A stretch of 64,000 nucleotides of DNA from Pollenia angustigena. Taxonomy: Eukaryota; Arthropoda; Insecta; Diptera; Polleniidae. The notes below the pieces were generated by a model. It searched no databases and was not told the origin of the DNA. It was given only the letters and a program-made list of their open reading frames with translations. The position numbers and the translations under genes were made by a program. The stretch lies in contig OV884060.1 in the NCBI GenBank assembly GCA_930367215.1, positions 212,663,253-212,727,252 of the forward strand, in the 5' to 3' direction. This document shows positions 10,935 through 21,934 of the stretch, one piece after another (position 1 is the first letter of the stretch; each line of letters begins with the position of its first letter).

Positions 10935-11084
10935 AATAATATTTTGTCATGATATAGTAACTTTCATAGAAGTTATTCTCGCCAATTTGAATGTCAATAC
11001 CCACATTAATAAGGAAGTTATGATATTAAAAGCGGGAAGCTATCGTCAAATATGGACCGATTTCAAACAAATTTGGTAAGATGA

Positions 11085-13003
11085 CTTATTAAACACAAAG
11101 CTGTACAAAAACTATATATCTAAAATGAAACAAAATTTTAACTGTGACCCGAAATCTTTTTATAAATTTGTTAATTCTAAAAAGAAATCTGGTGGCTTCC
11201 CAAAAACAATGAAGTACGGAGCTAACGAATCTAGTGACGATCAGATAATAAGTAACTTGTTTGCTGATTTTTTTCCACCACTTACTCTGATTTCCAATAT
11301 GATTTAAATGAATACCCACATCCAATTGCATGCTATCAAATGATACACTTCTATCCAATCCACACAAACCAGATTTTAGACACTTTAAAATCTGTTAAGT
11401 CCTCATACCACATGGGTCCTGATGGTGTTCCCAGTTGTGTTCTGAAGAATTGCGCACATGCAATAGCTACTCCTTTAAGCATAATATTTAATTTATCCTT
11501 AAAATATGGTTACTTTCCTCAGTTGTGGAAAGATTCGCTCATTATTCCGCTATTTAAATCTGGCAGTAAGTCATGTGTCACAAACTATAGAGGCATAGCA
11601 AAGTTAAGTGCAATCCCTAAACTTTTTGAAAAGTGTGTTACCGACAATCTCCTTCATCAAATCTCGTCCCTACTATCTTCCTGTCAACATGGTTTTAGAA
11701 AAGGTCGTTCACCAATTACTAATCTCATGCAGCTGACTACTATAGTAAATCGTGGATTTATTAAAAGGAAATTTACAGATTGTATCTACACGGACTTTAG
11801 TAAAGCTTTTGATAAAGTCAATCATAAATTACTTCTGATAAAGCTTCATGCTATGGGCTTTACACTCGGGAGTTTAAATTGGATTAAATCATATTTAACA
11901 AACCGAAAACAAAATGTTGTTTTTAATAATACTACATCAAAAAACATTATCGTAAGTTCTGGAGTGCCCCAAGGAAGCCATATTGGTCCAATTTTATTTT
12001 CCTTATTCATCAATGACTTGCCGTGCGTAATAAAATATTGTAACGTCTTAATGTATGCTGATGATGTGAAGATATTTCATAGTTATGACAATAACATTGA
12101 CAAAAATTTGCTGCAACATGATTTGGATGAACTATTTCAATGGTGCGTGCTTAATTTAATGGAACTCAATTTAAACAAATGTAAACATATGCGTTTTTCA
12201 AGAAACGATAACGCTTTATTTAACTTTTTACTGGGTGGACATCAACTTGAACTGGTTAAGGAATTCTCAGATCTTGGAATACTTTTAGATCCTAAATTAA
12301 ATCTCAAGAAACACATATATATGATGGTAAACAAAGCTCGTGGTATGTTAGCTTTTATAAAACGATGGGGTAAGGAGTTTACTGAACCAATCATTACTAA
12401 GCGGTTATATACATCTTTAGTCAGACCAATCTTGGAATATGGATCTGTTATTTGGGAGCCGAGTGCGGATTATCTGAAAAACATTATTGAATCAGTCCAA
12501 AAACAATTTCTTCTTTTTTGCTTGGGTAATTCAACATGGAATCCTAACGTCATTATTCCTCCTTATACTACAAGGCTTGCATTTATAAAATTACCAACGT
12601 TGGAGAGCAGAAGAACTATGCTTAGCGTTTCATTTTTATTCAACCTAATAAATGGTGCAGTCTGTTCTGACTTCCTACTCAGCAACATAAATTTTAATGT
12701 ACCTCATCGATCAACTCGTTTCTACATTCAAATATATTTACAAGTTTTACAAACTAATTATGCTAATTCTGATCCTCTAAGAAAATTGTGTAAACATTAT
12801 AATGATTTTTATTTTCTTATTGATTTTTCTGTTAATGTTAATGTCATTAAACGTTATATTATTATGCACCTAAATCAGTGTAATTAAATGGATGTTTAAA
12901 TCCTTTTTCTTTTTATTATTTTGTATATTATGTAAAATTTTTTTTTTATAATTGGTCTGTAAGGATTTATTCCGTAGACCTTAAATAATAAATAAATAAA
13001 ATG
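11085..13003 (+). mobile_element. LINE (Jockey/CR1-like), 5'-truncated
   Basis: This is the 3' part of a non-LTR retrotransposon. It starts inside ORF2 between endonuclease and reverse transcriptase and ends in an A-rich tail of ATAAATAAATAAA repeats at about 12985-13003. It differs in sequence from the LINE copies at 28 and 37 kb. A clean target duplication was not found. It lies inside the inner hAT element and is therefore younger than it. Confidence 0.8.
11340..12887 (+). pseudogene. LINE ORF2 reverse transcriptase fragment
   Basis: The long frame encodes a non-LTR reverse transcriptase. Fingers-region motifs begin HMGPDGVPSCVLKN near residue 25. GFRKGRSPITNL follows near residue 118, YTDFSKAFDKVNH near 150, SSGVPQGSHIGPILF near 206 and the catalytic YADDVKIF near 240. 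A C-terminal region follows (YTSLVRPILEYGSVIWEP). A further 60 residues of the same ORF lie upstream in another frame (11101-11280; YKFVNSKKKSGGFPK), so a frameshift lies near 11275. The endonuclease and ORF1 are absent. The RT core is intact, but the copy is not autonomous. Confidence 0.9.
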
Positions 13004-13945
13004 ATGATAAGTAAGAAGATGGTGGGCTACGTGCTTATGAATTGAAACCTATGAACAAAGTTTCATCAAATGACCTTCAAAATTGCAACATGTACTTTGC
13101 GCACAAGGTTACATGGACAAACAACTAGCCAGCCATACGATAGGACATCGTTAAACCGACTCAGAAAGTAATGAGTCCATCAGTATACTAAAAGTTGGGT
13201 CTAAGAGCAATATTTTTTAGTGTTACACACATCAGTGCAAATCTATAATACACTCTCCACTATTGTGGAGTGGAGAAGCAAAAATGTTTTTTTTTTTTTT
13301 TTTTTTGTCAAAGGCAGACAAAAGTGCAGACACTTCGCTGACATTGTCAGCAAAACAATCGACAAAATTGCCAAGTTGGAGACACTTGATTCCAAGCTTC
13401 CTACAGGGATACGAGTACACATATATGTATGTACTTATGTACTTAATATGTTAATATGTAATGCAATTTTTGGCAGTTCTGGTCACGGCTGGGGATATGT
13501 AACTAGAAATGTTATTATTTGAGAAAAAAGTGATTTAATTCGCTTCAAAGAATTGATAAACTTTGTGAGTATTGTTTTTTTAAATTGTACCAAAAAAGGA
13601 TGAATTGTACCAGTGTAGCAATAAAGTTTTAATTGTACCAAATTTGGTACAATTGTACCACAAATCCCATCAGTGATATAAGGTTCTTTATAATAGTATC
13701 AAGAGTATTTTTCAATATGGAGTGCAGAGCGAAAAAATTAGCAGTTTTTTTTTTATACATTTTGACTCTTTTTACGAAATAAAATCAAAAATTTCTTTTA
13801 AGCCTTACTTAGAATATTAAATAAAAAAAATAAATAATCACTTGAAATTTTTTAAATCGTTGAATTTATATAGAATCGAAAACTGATCTGGGTTAGAAGA
13901 TAGTTTTTAAAAATTATTCGCTTATAAGACTCAGTTGACTTAAAG

Positions 13946-14149
13946 CAGTGATAACCACTCCATAGACTCGCGAGCCAGTCAATAATCGTATTTTTCACAC
14001 AGACACGGTCGGCAATTCACATGTATATTACAACTTTGTTCGTTTCAAAACATCAGACTATCATCAGTCTCTGCGACCGCACACAAGCACATAATATCTT
14101 TGTGTGCGTGCGTTCGGGGCTTTCTTAGTTCGGGGCTTGGTTATCACTG
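13946..14149. mobile_element. hAT MITE, 204 bp, intact TSD
   Basis: The ends are CAGTGATAACCA and TGGTTATCACTG, with an exact 8-bp TSD ACTTAAAG (13938-13945 and 14150-14157). The interior is GC-richer than its surroundings (GCGACCGCACACAAGC, GACACGGTCGGCAATTC). A relic of the same family in the opposite orientation lies at 42076-42237. Confidence 0.9.
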
Positions 14150-14399
14150 ACTTAAAGTATTCCAGTTCAATTCCAAATTTCCAATTTGAATACACCTTTT
14201 AGGACATTTCTCCTTTGATTCAAATAAATACAAAATTTTACCATATTATGACTTATATATTTACATAGAAAATCACTCCGATAAAAACTGATTTTTTTTT
14301 GCATCAAACTCTACTCATTTTGCATACTTGATTTAATTAGTCTTTTGCAAAATTTTATTAACTGATCTCATAACTTCTAGGTTTTAAGATAATCAGCCT

Positions 14400-14632
14400 T
14401 CTTATGACAATTGCACGATTCAAAATCGCCAAAAGCCAGATTTCTTAAGGTGTTCCGAAGCTCGTGCGTTTCGATCCGCCATAGTTTCTAACAAAACTTC
14501 TTGTTCTCTTCAGAATACTATTGCAATTTTAAGTCGCCAAACTTCTTGCGATTGCGATTTACAGAACACATATTATGCGATTTCAAGCCAGAAACACAAA
14601 TGTTAAGCGTTTTGCGATTGTCTACTATAATG
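14400..14632. repeat. ATGACAATCGCA MITE family, copy 2
   Basis: It runs in the orientation opposite to copy 1: TTATGACAATTGCACGATTC at the left and AAGCGTTTTGCGATTGTC at the right. It lies within the outer hAT element. Confidence 0.6.
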
Positions 14633-14823
14633 TAAACACACTACTAGAATAAGGCTAAATATGGAAAATTTAAATAAAGGTAATAGCACTTGTATAGTCT
14701 TTTTTATACAAAACTTTTATTTGGCGATTTCTTTATATTCCTAAATATTTGGCGATTTTTGGCGATTTTCAGTATGCTATTTGGCGATAAGGTGAAAATA
14801 AATCTGACAACCCTGGTCAAGAT

Positions 14824-15632
14824 AACTGTTAATACATTGTGCTGAAGTGGGTCCGATGCTGTGAATATTTTGCTACGGTGATGTTGAATTTTCCGTTCAA
14901 CGTCATAATTTGATGCAAAAAGTCCTTAGTTTTCTATAAGTTACTGAGGAAAAGCTTCACCAAACATTTACTTTCAATAAGTAAATTCTTATGCTTTAAA
15001 ATTAAAAGAGAATCAATCTAATGATACTGTAAATTCTTCTTGTCTTTAACTCGGCTATTAATTAGGTTGTGTCCCTTATTATTCTTGATTCAAGATTTTT
15101 AAAACTTATGAATTCTTTAAAACAAATGATGAGACATGCTGTCACATTCTGAAAGAGTTAAGATATCTTATAAGTCTAAAAAAAACCCAATCTTAATCTT
15201 TTCAGAATATAGCCAACAATTCCAGAATACACCTGCAAGCCATATAAAACCATTACCAATTTGTTTCTTAACATAAACTGAAACACTAAAAATAAAAATC
15301 AATCCATCCGTTCTTAAAACAAGCCGAAGCGGTTTAAATGGTACGGTGAGTACGTATTGGCTTAAATCAAGTACAGAAATTTTGATTTAAGTACGAATTA
15401 TTCAAGTGCCCCGTACTTAAAATAATCTGAAAACGGGATTGATTTAAGTTAAAATGAGGTAACAATTAATCGCAAACTGTGCTTGATTCAAGAATTTCCA
15501 AGTTGGTTTTTATCCCAAATTGGTACTTGAAATAATCCGAAAAAGAGATAGTTAGATAGATTTTGATTCCAACCTAAACATTTACCCCAAAGAATAAGAG
15601 AGAGAATATTATTATTTACTTACCCCGTTTAC
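14824..15632. other. Intergenic AT-rich sequence, nothing recognised
   Basis: Short internal repeats of the AAATCAAGTAC / GTACTTGAAATAATCCG type occur at about 15345-15545. No ORF, tRNA or TIR pair was found. Confidence 0.4.
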
Positions 15633-16199
15633 ACATATAGGGGATTTCATGTCAAGTGACCCAATTTTTAAATCGATGTCTTCTGGCTTGGATAAAATTT
15701 GCACCAAAAATTAGTCCTATTGGATAGTAGTTTAGACACAAATTTTCAACAAGATCAGTTACCTATTGGTGTTAGAAAAATTTGTCCCAAGTAGCTTCGA
15801 TAGCTATTTGATCAATCTTTTGAAAATACATAAGCTTTCTTTTGAGAAAAAAAAAAAAAACATTCCGGATAAAAAAAAAATAAAAAAAAAAAAGTTTTAA
15901 ATTTAAAAAAAAAAACAATTTTAAATTTTTTTAAAACAACAAAACAAATTTGTTCAAAAGATTGATCAAATAGCTATCGAAGCTGCTTGGGACAAATTTT
16001 GCTAACACCAATAGGTAATTAGTTACAATGAATGAGAAAGAATACCTGTATGGCCAAACCTGACCCCCTCTAACTCATAAACTTTTTGACCGATCTAGTT
16101 GAAAATTTGTGGCTAAGGACTAACATTGGTGCAAATTTCATCCAAATCGGAAGACATCGTTTTAAAAATTGGGTCACTTGACGTGAAATGCCCCATATG
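15633..16199. mobile_element. Fold-back element with long inverted arms
   Basis: The left arm begins CATATAGGGGATTTCATGTC and continues AAGTGACCCAATTTTTAAA and ATCGATGTCTTC. The right arm is the inverse, ending TTGACGTGAAATGCCCCATA. The inner arms pair again around GATTGATCAAATAGCTATCG. The centre is A/T homopolymer. A copy of the right arm end lies at about 27960-28031. No target duplication is certain. Confidence 0.75.
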
Positions 16200-16407
16200 G
16201 TTGTTTCACATTTGTTGTAATCCTCTTTGTTTACAGAAGAACTCGCAATTATAAGACACCAGCAGTTTGCCTAACTGGGTTTTCGTAATCATTCTATTTT
16301 GAAAATAAATAATTTTAACAAATAGAACTCGAGAATTTTAAAACATGAAAAAATTTTATCTTCTTACAGTGTTGTTGTTGTTTCAACAAAAAACTAGCAT
16401 ATATGTA

Positions 16408-17240
16408 TATATCTGTGGCATTTTGACAAAACATCTTAAGTCGAGATAAGATAGCAAAAAAAGTTAAAAAAAAAATTCGGCGAAAAAATCATTTTCATCA
16501 AATAATTAAATAAACCGAAAAGAAGGAAAAATTTCGTTTATAATACAAAATTTTAAAATCGTATTTATCAAATATGAAAAACTGGGAATTTAGCACGTCA
16601 TACGGAGATCGTATTAATAATAAACTTTGTATTCCCGAAAATAACTTTGATAATATAATTGCATGTGCCCGTGCATAAAACTGAATTGGCAAGTTGGTTT
16701 TTTTTCGTTGTTTTCTTACGAAGACAATAGAATGAAGCGGTTTGTTTTTTTAATTTTGTTTTTTCTTTTAATCCACTTACAACTACAATTCGAGTCGGAA
16801 AGAACCCAACCAATTGTAGGGGGATGTAGGAAAAGATAAACTCACTGTTTATTGTTGGTGTTTTGTTTAAGCTTTGATATTGTTACAAGAAAGACTTAAG
16901 AGTGTTTATAACTCTTATTCGCTTTAGGGTTTTATTTGTTTAATATTTTTGGCTTTTCTAAAATCTTTGGAAACGGTTTCCTAATGAGCTGGTCTAAGCA
17001 ACCGGCGAAAAGCGCATAGAAGCTTTCCCTCAACAATAAATTTCAGTGTATTTATCAAATATGAAAAACTAGGAATTTAGCACGTCATACGGAGATCGTA
17101 TTAATAATAAACTTTGTATTCCCGAAAATAACTTTGGTAAACAAAAATGTTTTTTTAAGGAAAGTTCGTATAATTAACAGCATTTTTTTCAACTTTTTAA
17201 ATTTGACTTAAGATGTTTTGTCAAAAGGCCACAGATATAT
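16408..17240. mobile_element. TIR element containing an 89-bp direct repeat
   Basis: The ends TATATCTGTGGCATTTTGAC and TCAAAAGGCCACAGATATA pair, and the pairing extends inward through AAAACATCTTAAGTC. Two direct repeats, 16561-16649 and 17048-17136, differ at only one or two positions. Between them lies a segment (16820-17046) also found at 23572-23800. No coding region is present. Confidence 0.6.
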
Positions 17241-17584
17241 ATATCGGCATTAACTAATGACTTTACATAGCCTGATAAAAATGTATCCAAAATAAATGCA
17301 CGAAGGAGGGGCCAGCGATCAGTACCCATGTTCTGTAACTTTAGTAAGAACTTCTCGCATCGAAAAGATGTGAAACAAAATATTTCATTGTTTCTCGAAA
17401 AGTCAGAAAAAAGTGTGTCTGTAACTCATGTCGAAAACTATCAAAAGATTACGTCGTTGCGTTATAAATGTCATAATATTACACTCGAAGCCGATGTGAA
17501 ATTGCAGACGTTGAGAGCGCCATTCACACATATCATTGACGGCGATCCAAATTTACTAAAATTGAAACAATTTTAACGACGGAT

Positions 17585-17900
17585 TCAAAAATATAACCGG
17601 AGATCGAGTGGTAGCGATCGAAACATGTCAGGGTAACCAGCCGCCTGGGTTCGAATCTCAGGTCAGTCAGGAATGAATGATTATCAATAACAATTTTAAT
17701 TAATTTTCATGTTGTAAAATTCCTTTCTTCATAAAAATAATTTAATGAAAATTAAATTTGATGAACTTAAGCCTGATTAAAAACTCTCAATTAAAAATGG
17801 ATAATCATTCAAAAAAGCAAATTTCGATCTACCAAAGGTTAAAATACAATTTGGTTTAAGGATTGATGTTTGACTATTGACGTCAGCAGTCGTCGATCTC
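17585..17900 (+). repeat. tRNA-derived repeat, copy 2 (tail joined to a second head)
   Basis: The tRNA-like core (GAGTGGTAGCGATCG, then the B-box GGTTCGAATCTC) and the tail (TTGTAAAATTCCTTTCTTCA) are at 17600-17780. A second head (CAAATTTCGATCTACCAAAG, GATTGATGTTTGACTATTGA) follows immediately at about 17800-17900. The order core-tail-head shows two units in tandem, the second truncated before its tRNA-like part. Confidence 0.6.
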
Positions 17901-17946
17901 ATATTGTTATTTGTTTTTTGTTCAAATAAATTCAATTCAATAAATT

Positions 17947-18078
17947 GTCATTCGCAAAACGCTTAATATTGACGATTCTGACTTTGCCAAATCGCAAGCT
18001 AAATGCACGAGTTTAAGATGACCATAAAATAAAACTGGCGTATTGCGCTTAAAAATCGTGCGATTATCAAAACATGGC
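17947..18078. repeat. ATGACAATCGCA MITE family, partial copy 3
   Basis: TTCGCAAAACGCTTAATATT and CTGGCGTATTGCG-type sequence with AATCGTGCGATTATCA match the other copies. The centre is shortened. Confidence 0.55.
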
Positions 18079-18689
18079 TGCATATTTTGCACCGTTCTAT
18101 ATTAAGGGGGAATTCCTTGGAAATTTAGGAATAAATCCAGGTTTTTTCGGTAAAGGAAGAACTTCGTGTAAAGAAAAACTTTACTGTCCATACATTCGGA
18201 ATAAGGTCCACTTATGGGAATTATTCTGTAAATTTTCAAAAGAGGTGTAGGCTATCATATGGTCAAGCTTGTTGATAACACTGTACAACACAAAAAATAA
18301 CGGGGTTCTGACAATGGATTCTGGTATAGTAGACAAAAATAAAATATAAGTATATCGACGTTTCGAAAGATCACATCGAAATTTTATTTTAGGGGAGCTG
18401 AAGTTGTATCCTTTTGGTCTGTTCGTGCAGCATGTCGGCATTTAAAACTATATGTCCTTCTACATCTGAGGTATAAGTCATGTTCAGCAACTTTGTTGAA
18501 AATTTTACGGCAAATATTTTTGTGAAACATATTTACACCTTCATAACGGTAATTTTCTTTAGCGCTATTGTTACAAATCGTGAAAACCCACTTTTACCAA
18601 GGACGAGGATGGAATACTAAAATAATGGCCATAAAATTTTTCCTACACCTGGCAAAACACACCAAATCTCAAAATCTAATACAATATAT
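18079..18689. other. Intergenic, nothing recognised
   Basis: No ORF with family resemblance and no TIR pair was found. An 86-codon minus frame at 18441-18181 has no recognised motif and I do not credit it. Confidence 0.4.
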
Positions 18690-20008
18690 TTTTTATACCC
18701 TCCACCACAATTAGTTGTGAAGAGGGTATACTAAGTTTGTCATTCCGTGTGAAAATTTTTTACTATTCATCTCAGACCCCATACAGTATATATATTCTGG
18801 GTCCTTGAGTAATTTTAAGTCGATTTAGCCATGACGGTCTGTCTGTCCGTTTGGCCGTCCGTTGAAAACACGCTCACTTTCGAAAAACTCAAAAGAAATA
18901 AACAAATAAATTGGTGTCAAATTGCTTGTAGTTATCCTAAGCAGATTGGGATTGAAATCCAGTAAAATCGGTTCAATAAGATCTGAGCTATGAATCAAAA
19001 TGTGGAACCACCACCTACAAAAAATTGATAATTTTGTTACAAAAACTAGCATAAATAGTGGAAAAATGCACAGAATGATATAAGATTTCGCAACAATTCG
19101 TTTAATTCAATTGGAAATCACGCTATAAAATTTCGTGAAGATCCGTCCATAATTTACCCTAGGCCCCATATAAGCCCTACTCCCGGAAAACAGTATAGTA
19201 AGCCTAAAACCCTAACTAACAATGCTATCATAACAAATTTTGGCACGTCACAGTTAAATAGGACTAGAAATGAAACTATTAAGTTTCGTGAAGATCGGTC
19301 CATAATTAACCATAGGCCTCATATAAAACCTACTTCCGGAAAACAGTTTAGTACGCATAAAACCGTAAAAAATAATGGTATCATACCAAAATTTGGTACA
19401 TCACAGTTTTTTAGAATAAATAATGACACTGTAAAATTTCGTAAAGATCGGTTCATAATTTACCCTAGGCCCCATATAAACCCTACTTCCGGAAAACAGT
19501 TTAGTACGCATAAAAGCTTACAAAATAATACTGTCATAACAAAATTTGATATAGATATTGCGGTAAACTTTCTTCCAGCTTAGCTTCATATGGCCAACAA
19601 AAAATGTTATGCAACTTAGCAGCCTTCTGAAATTCACCGCAAACGCTAAAACTAATTGCTCCGCTGTATTGAAAATTATGTTTTTTAATACCAGATATCA
19701 CTCTGCAGAATTTTGGGATGATTGGCTCATAGCTTTCCATGGCTTCAATATAAATTGCCCCCTGAAAATCATTTAGGTTCGGCTTAAACTGTTACGAATC
19801 ATGATATTTTACTCAAGCTAAAAAAAGCATTAAACTTTCTGATATAGGTCTAAACCGCCCCCAATTTCAATGCAGATGTCTGTTTTTATACAGATAAATT
19901 AATAATAAATAAACATCATACAGATATTACTCCTTAAACATTCGAACTGTCGGTGGAGGGTATCAAAGATTCGGCACAGCCGAATATAGCACTCTAACTT
20001 GTTTTTAT
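18690..20008. repeat. Dispersed ATACCCTCCACC element with three 153-bp tandem units
   Basis: The left edge is TATACCCTCCACCACAATT. The signature stretch CAGACCCCATACAGTATATA, TATTCTGGGTCCTTGAG and TAAGTCGATTTAGCCATGAC follows. The right edge near 19950-20005 reads GGTGGAGGGTATCAAAG with GGCACAGCCGAATATAGCAC. Three tandem units start at 19123, 19276 and 19429, each carrying TTTCGTGAAGATC-GTCCATAA and GGAAAACAGT-TAGTA. Related pieces lie at 21690-21925 and, inverted, at 36120-36390. The superfamily is unknown. Confidence 0.65.
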
Positions 20009-20293
20009 ATAAATTATTGTAAAATAACAATCATATGTTTGTAAAATTTACAATAATACTTTGTAACCAATACAAAATCAAAATGTGGCATAAACAAAAA
20101 ATGCCTCATCATCTAATTGATAACAATACGACAAATATTTTAAGTATAGGATTTCAACTCAATAACAAATGCATTATCCAACGTCCTTTTTATAACTATA
20201 AAATATTTTATATCCCACTAAAATATTCTAGTATTTTCTCTGATATCGCAAGTAAAAGTTAATAACAAATCAAAACTTTATAAATCGTTTATT

Positions 20294-21446
20294 ATGTTTG
20301 AAGACATACAACTGATTTATATGAATGTTAAGATTCTAAGATTTTGGTCCCTGTTATACGATAAAAATTGGCGCCGTTATATTTGTGTAACACCAACAAC
20401 GTTTTTGGTATTTACCCAATTCTATTACATGTTTATGACCGCTGAAGGAATCGATGCTATAATACGTAACTCCTATATGCTGGTTTTGTGGTTCAATACC
20501 ATTTTAAGGGCTTATATTCTGATTTATGACAGTGAAAAATATCAAAATTTAATAAGTGTTTTGGAAAAGCATTTTTATGATTTAGTTGTGAGTTTGCATT
20601 AATCGAATTTTTGAAATTCTATGTTTAAAACATACTTTTAGAAATCCAATGATTTTTATATAACATCTTTATTGGACGAAATGAATTCTATGGGCAAAAT
20701 CATTTCCAAAGGTAATTTATTTTTGGGTTTATTAACTTGTATTGGCTTTGCGCTCTATCCATTATTTGCTGATGAAAAAGGTAATTCTATACATTAAATT
20801 AGACTATAGGACATTTTTAAATTAAAACAAAAAAAATTATTTTAAGTTCTACCTTTCGGCAGCATGATTCCAGGTGTAAACGAATATCAGTCACCATTCT
20901 ACGAATTCTGGTATATATTTCAAATGGTCATAACACCCATTGGATGCTGCATGTATATACCCTATACCACTTTAATTGTTTCCTTTATCATGTTCGGTAT
21001 TGTCCTCTGTAAGGCTTTACAGTATCGCTTAAGAACTTTAAAGCGTTTAAATAGGAATCCCCTCTTAATTTATCAGAAAGTTATTGAGTTTATTAAATTT
21101 CAAAATGAAATTATAAGGTATTTTACAAGTTTTGTTTATTTAAATACAAATTTTATAAACAATAATAAAAAATCGTTGCAGTTACATAGAAACTGTTAAT
21201 CGTTTGACCACATTCATATTTTTCTTGGAATTTATAGCTTTTGGCGCCTTATTGTGCGCCCTTTTGTTTCTTTTAATCATTGTAAGTAAACTTTCATTAA
21301 ATACTTTAATAGATTTTATTAAAATTTGTATTGTTTTCAATTAGGTGGATTCTTCGGTGCAAGCTGTAATTGTGTGCGCCTATATAACAATGATTTTTGC
21401 TCAAATATTAGCTTTGTATTGGTATGCCAATGAACTAAAAGAACAG
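20294..21446 (+). CDS. Odorant receptor, five exons visible, 3' exon not found
   Basis: This is an insect seven-transmembrane olfactory receptor, the ligand-binding subunit that pairs with Orco in sensory neurons (family knowledge). Exons with consensus GT-AG borders are 20294-20587, 20642-20780, 20847-21117, 21182-21281 and 21345-21446. The reading frame is continuous through all of them (phases 0, 1, 2, 0). About 302 residues result. The start MFEDIQLIYM is followed by hydrophobic segments: the loop-2 LPFGSMIPG region, GCCMYIPYT, an internal TM rich in FGIVLCKAL, FGALLCALLFLLII, and YITMIFAQILALYWYANEL, which is typical of TM6. From memory the sequence most resembles Drosophila Or30a, and I would not fix orthology on that. 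About 70-75 C-terminal residues expected after the GTAAGA donor at 21447 are missing. A transposon block begins about 140 bp later. The gene may be broken, or its last exon lies beyond the insertion and escaped me. Confidence 0.8.
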
Positions 21447-21934
21447 GTAAGACTAGAGCTTTTCTTAATTGTTCATGTCTAAAACAATACAAAATTTATT
21501 ACTTAAAAACAAAGTCTGAAGGGTTTTTGCCCTGTATTGAACAAACGTTTATTAGTTTCATTGGCGAATTTATTAAATATATAAAAGGCCCTTTCACACT
21601 ATAATACTGAGTACACGACATGTCAATAACTCAAATAAATTTAAAATCTATTAAAGTGTGAAAACAACTAATTTTAAAATATCAAAAAAATTTGTTTGGT
21701 ATGACTAGAAAAAATACAATTAAATTTCGTAAATACCGGTCCCTAATCTACCATAGGGCTCACATAAATCCAAATCTCAAAATCGTACTTTTGGTATAAA
21801 CCTAAAACCGCTACGAATTTAAATAATGTCAGGTCAGTTTTTATTAACTTATAGATTCAAAATAGATCCCACTTCTATAATATTCTTTCTCTCGGTGAAG
21901 AGTATCAAAGTTTCGGCACAGGGATAGTGTAGAC

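Larger units (their letters stand above)
9787..13675. mobile_element. Inner hAT-type element (GTACCAAA family), copy 1
   Basis: The ends are CACTGTTGGGATC and ATCCCATCAGTG with an exact 8-bp TSD ATATAAGG (9779-9786 and 13676-13683). Subterminal AATTGTACC repeats are dense at both ends. A second copy at 21935-23533 shares both ends and a different 8-bp TSD, confirming the boundaries. The interior is enlarged by a Harbinger-like element (10055-10934) and a LINE fragment (11085-13000). No hAT transposase is visible. Confidence 0.85.
9247..14815. mobile_element. Outer hAT-type element with 8-bp TSD, carrying nested elements
   Basis: The left end is CAGGGCTGTCAGAT and the right end CTGACAACCCTG. 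Both are flanked by GTCAAGAT (9239-9246 and 14816-14823), an exact 8-bp duplication as made by hAT transposases. Subterminal TGGCGA repeats cluster at both ends, at least six on the left (9258-9380) and four on the right (14700-14790). They are typical of transposase-binding arrays. No transposase is visible, so it is non-autonomous. Its interior holds the inner hAT element 9787-13675, the hAT MITE 13946-14149 and an ATGACAATCGCA-family repeat. Confidence 0.85.

Noticed and set aside
13220..13522. Overlapping small frames around a poly-T run
   Set aside because: Homopolymer-driven and inside a non-coding part of the inner hAT element.
9787..13675. Treating the two GTACCAAA hAT copies as an LTR-like pair
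   Set aside because: Each has its own TIRs and its own distinct 8-bp TSD, so they are independent insertions.
17328..17576. 82-codon frame between repeats
   Set aside because: No family resemblance or splice context was found.
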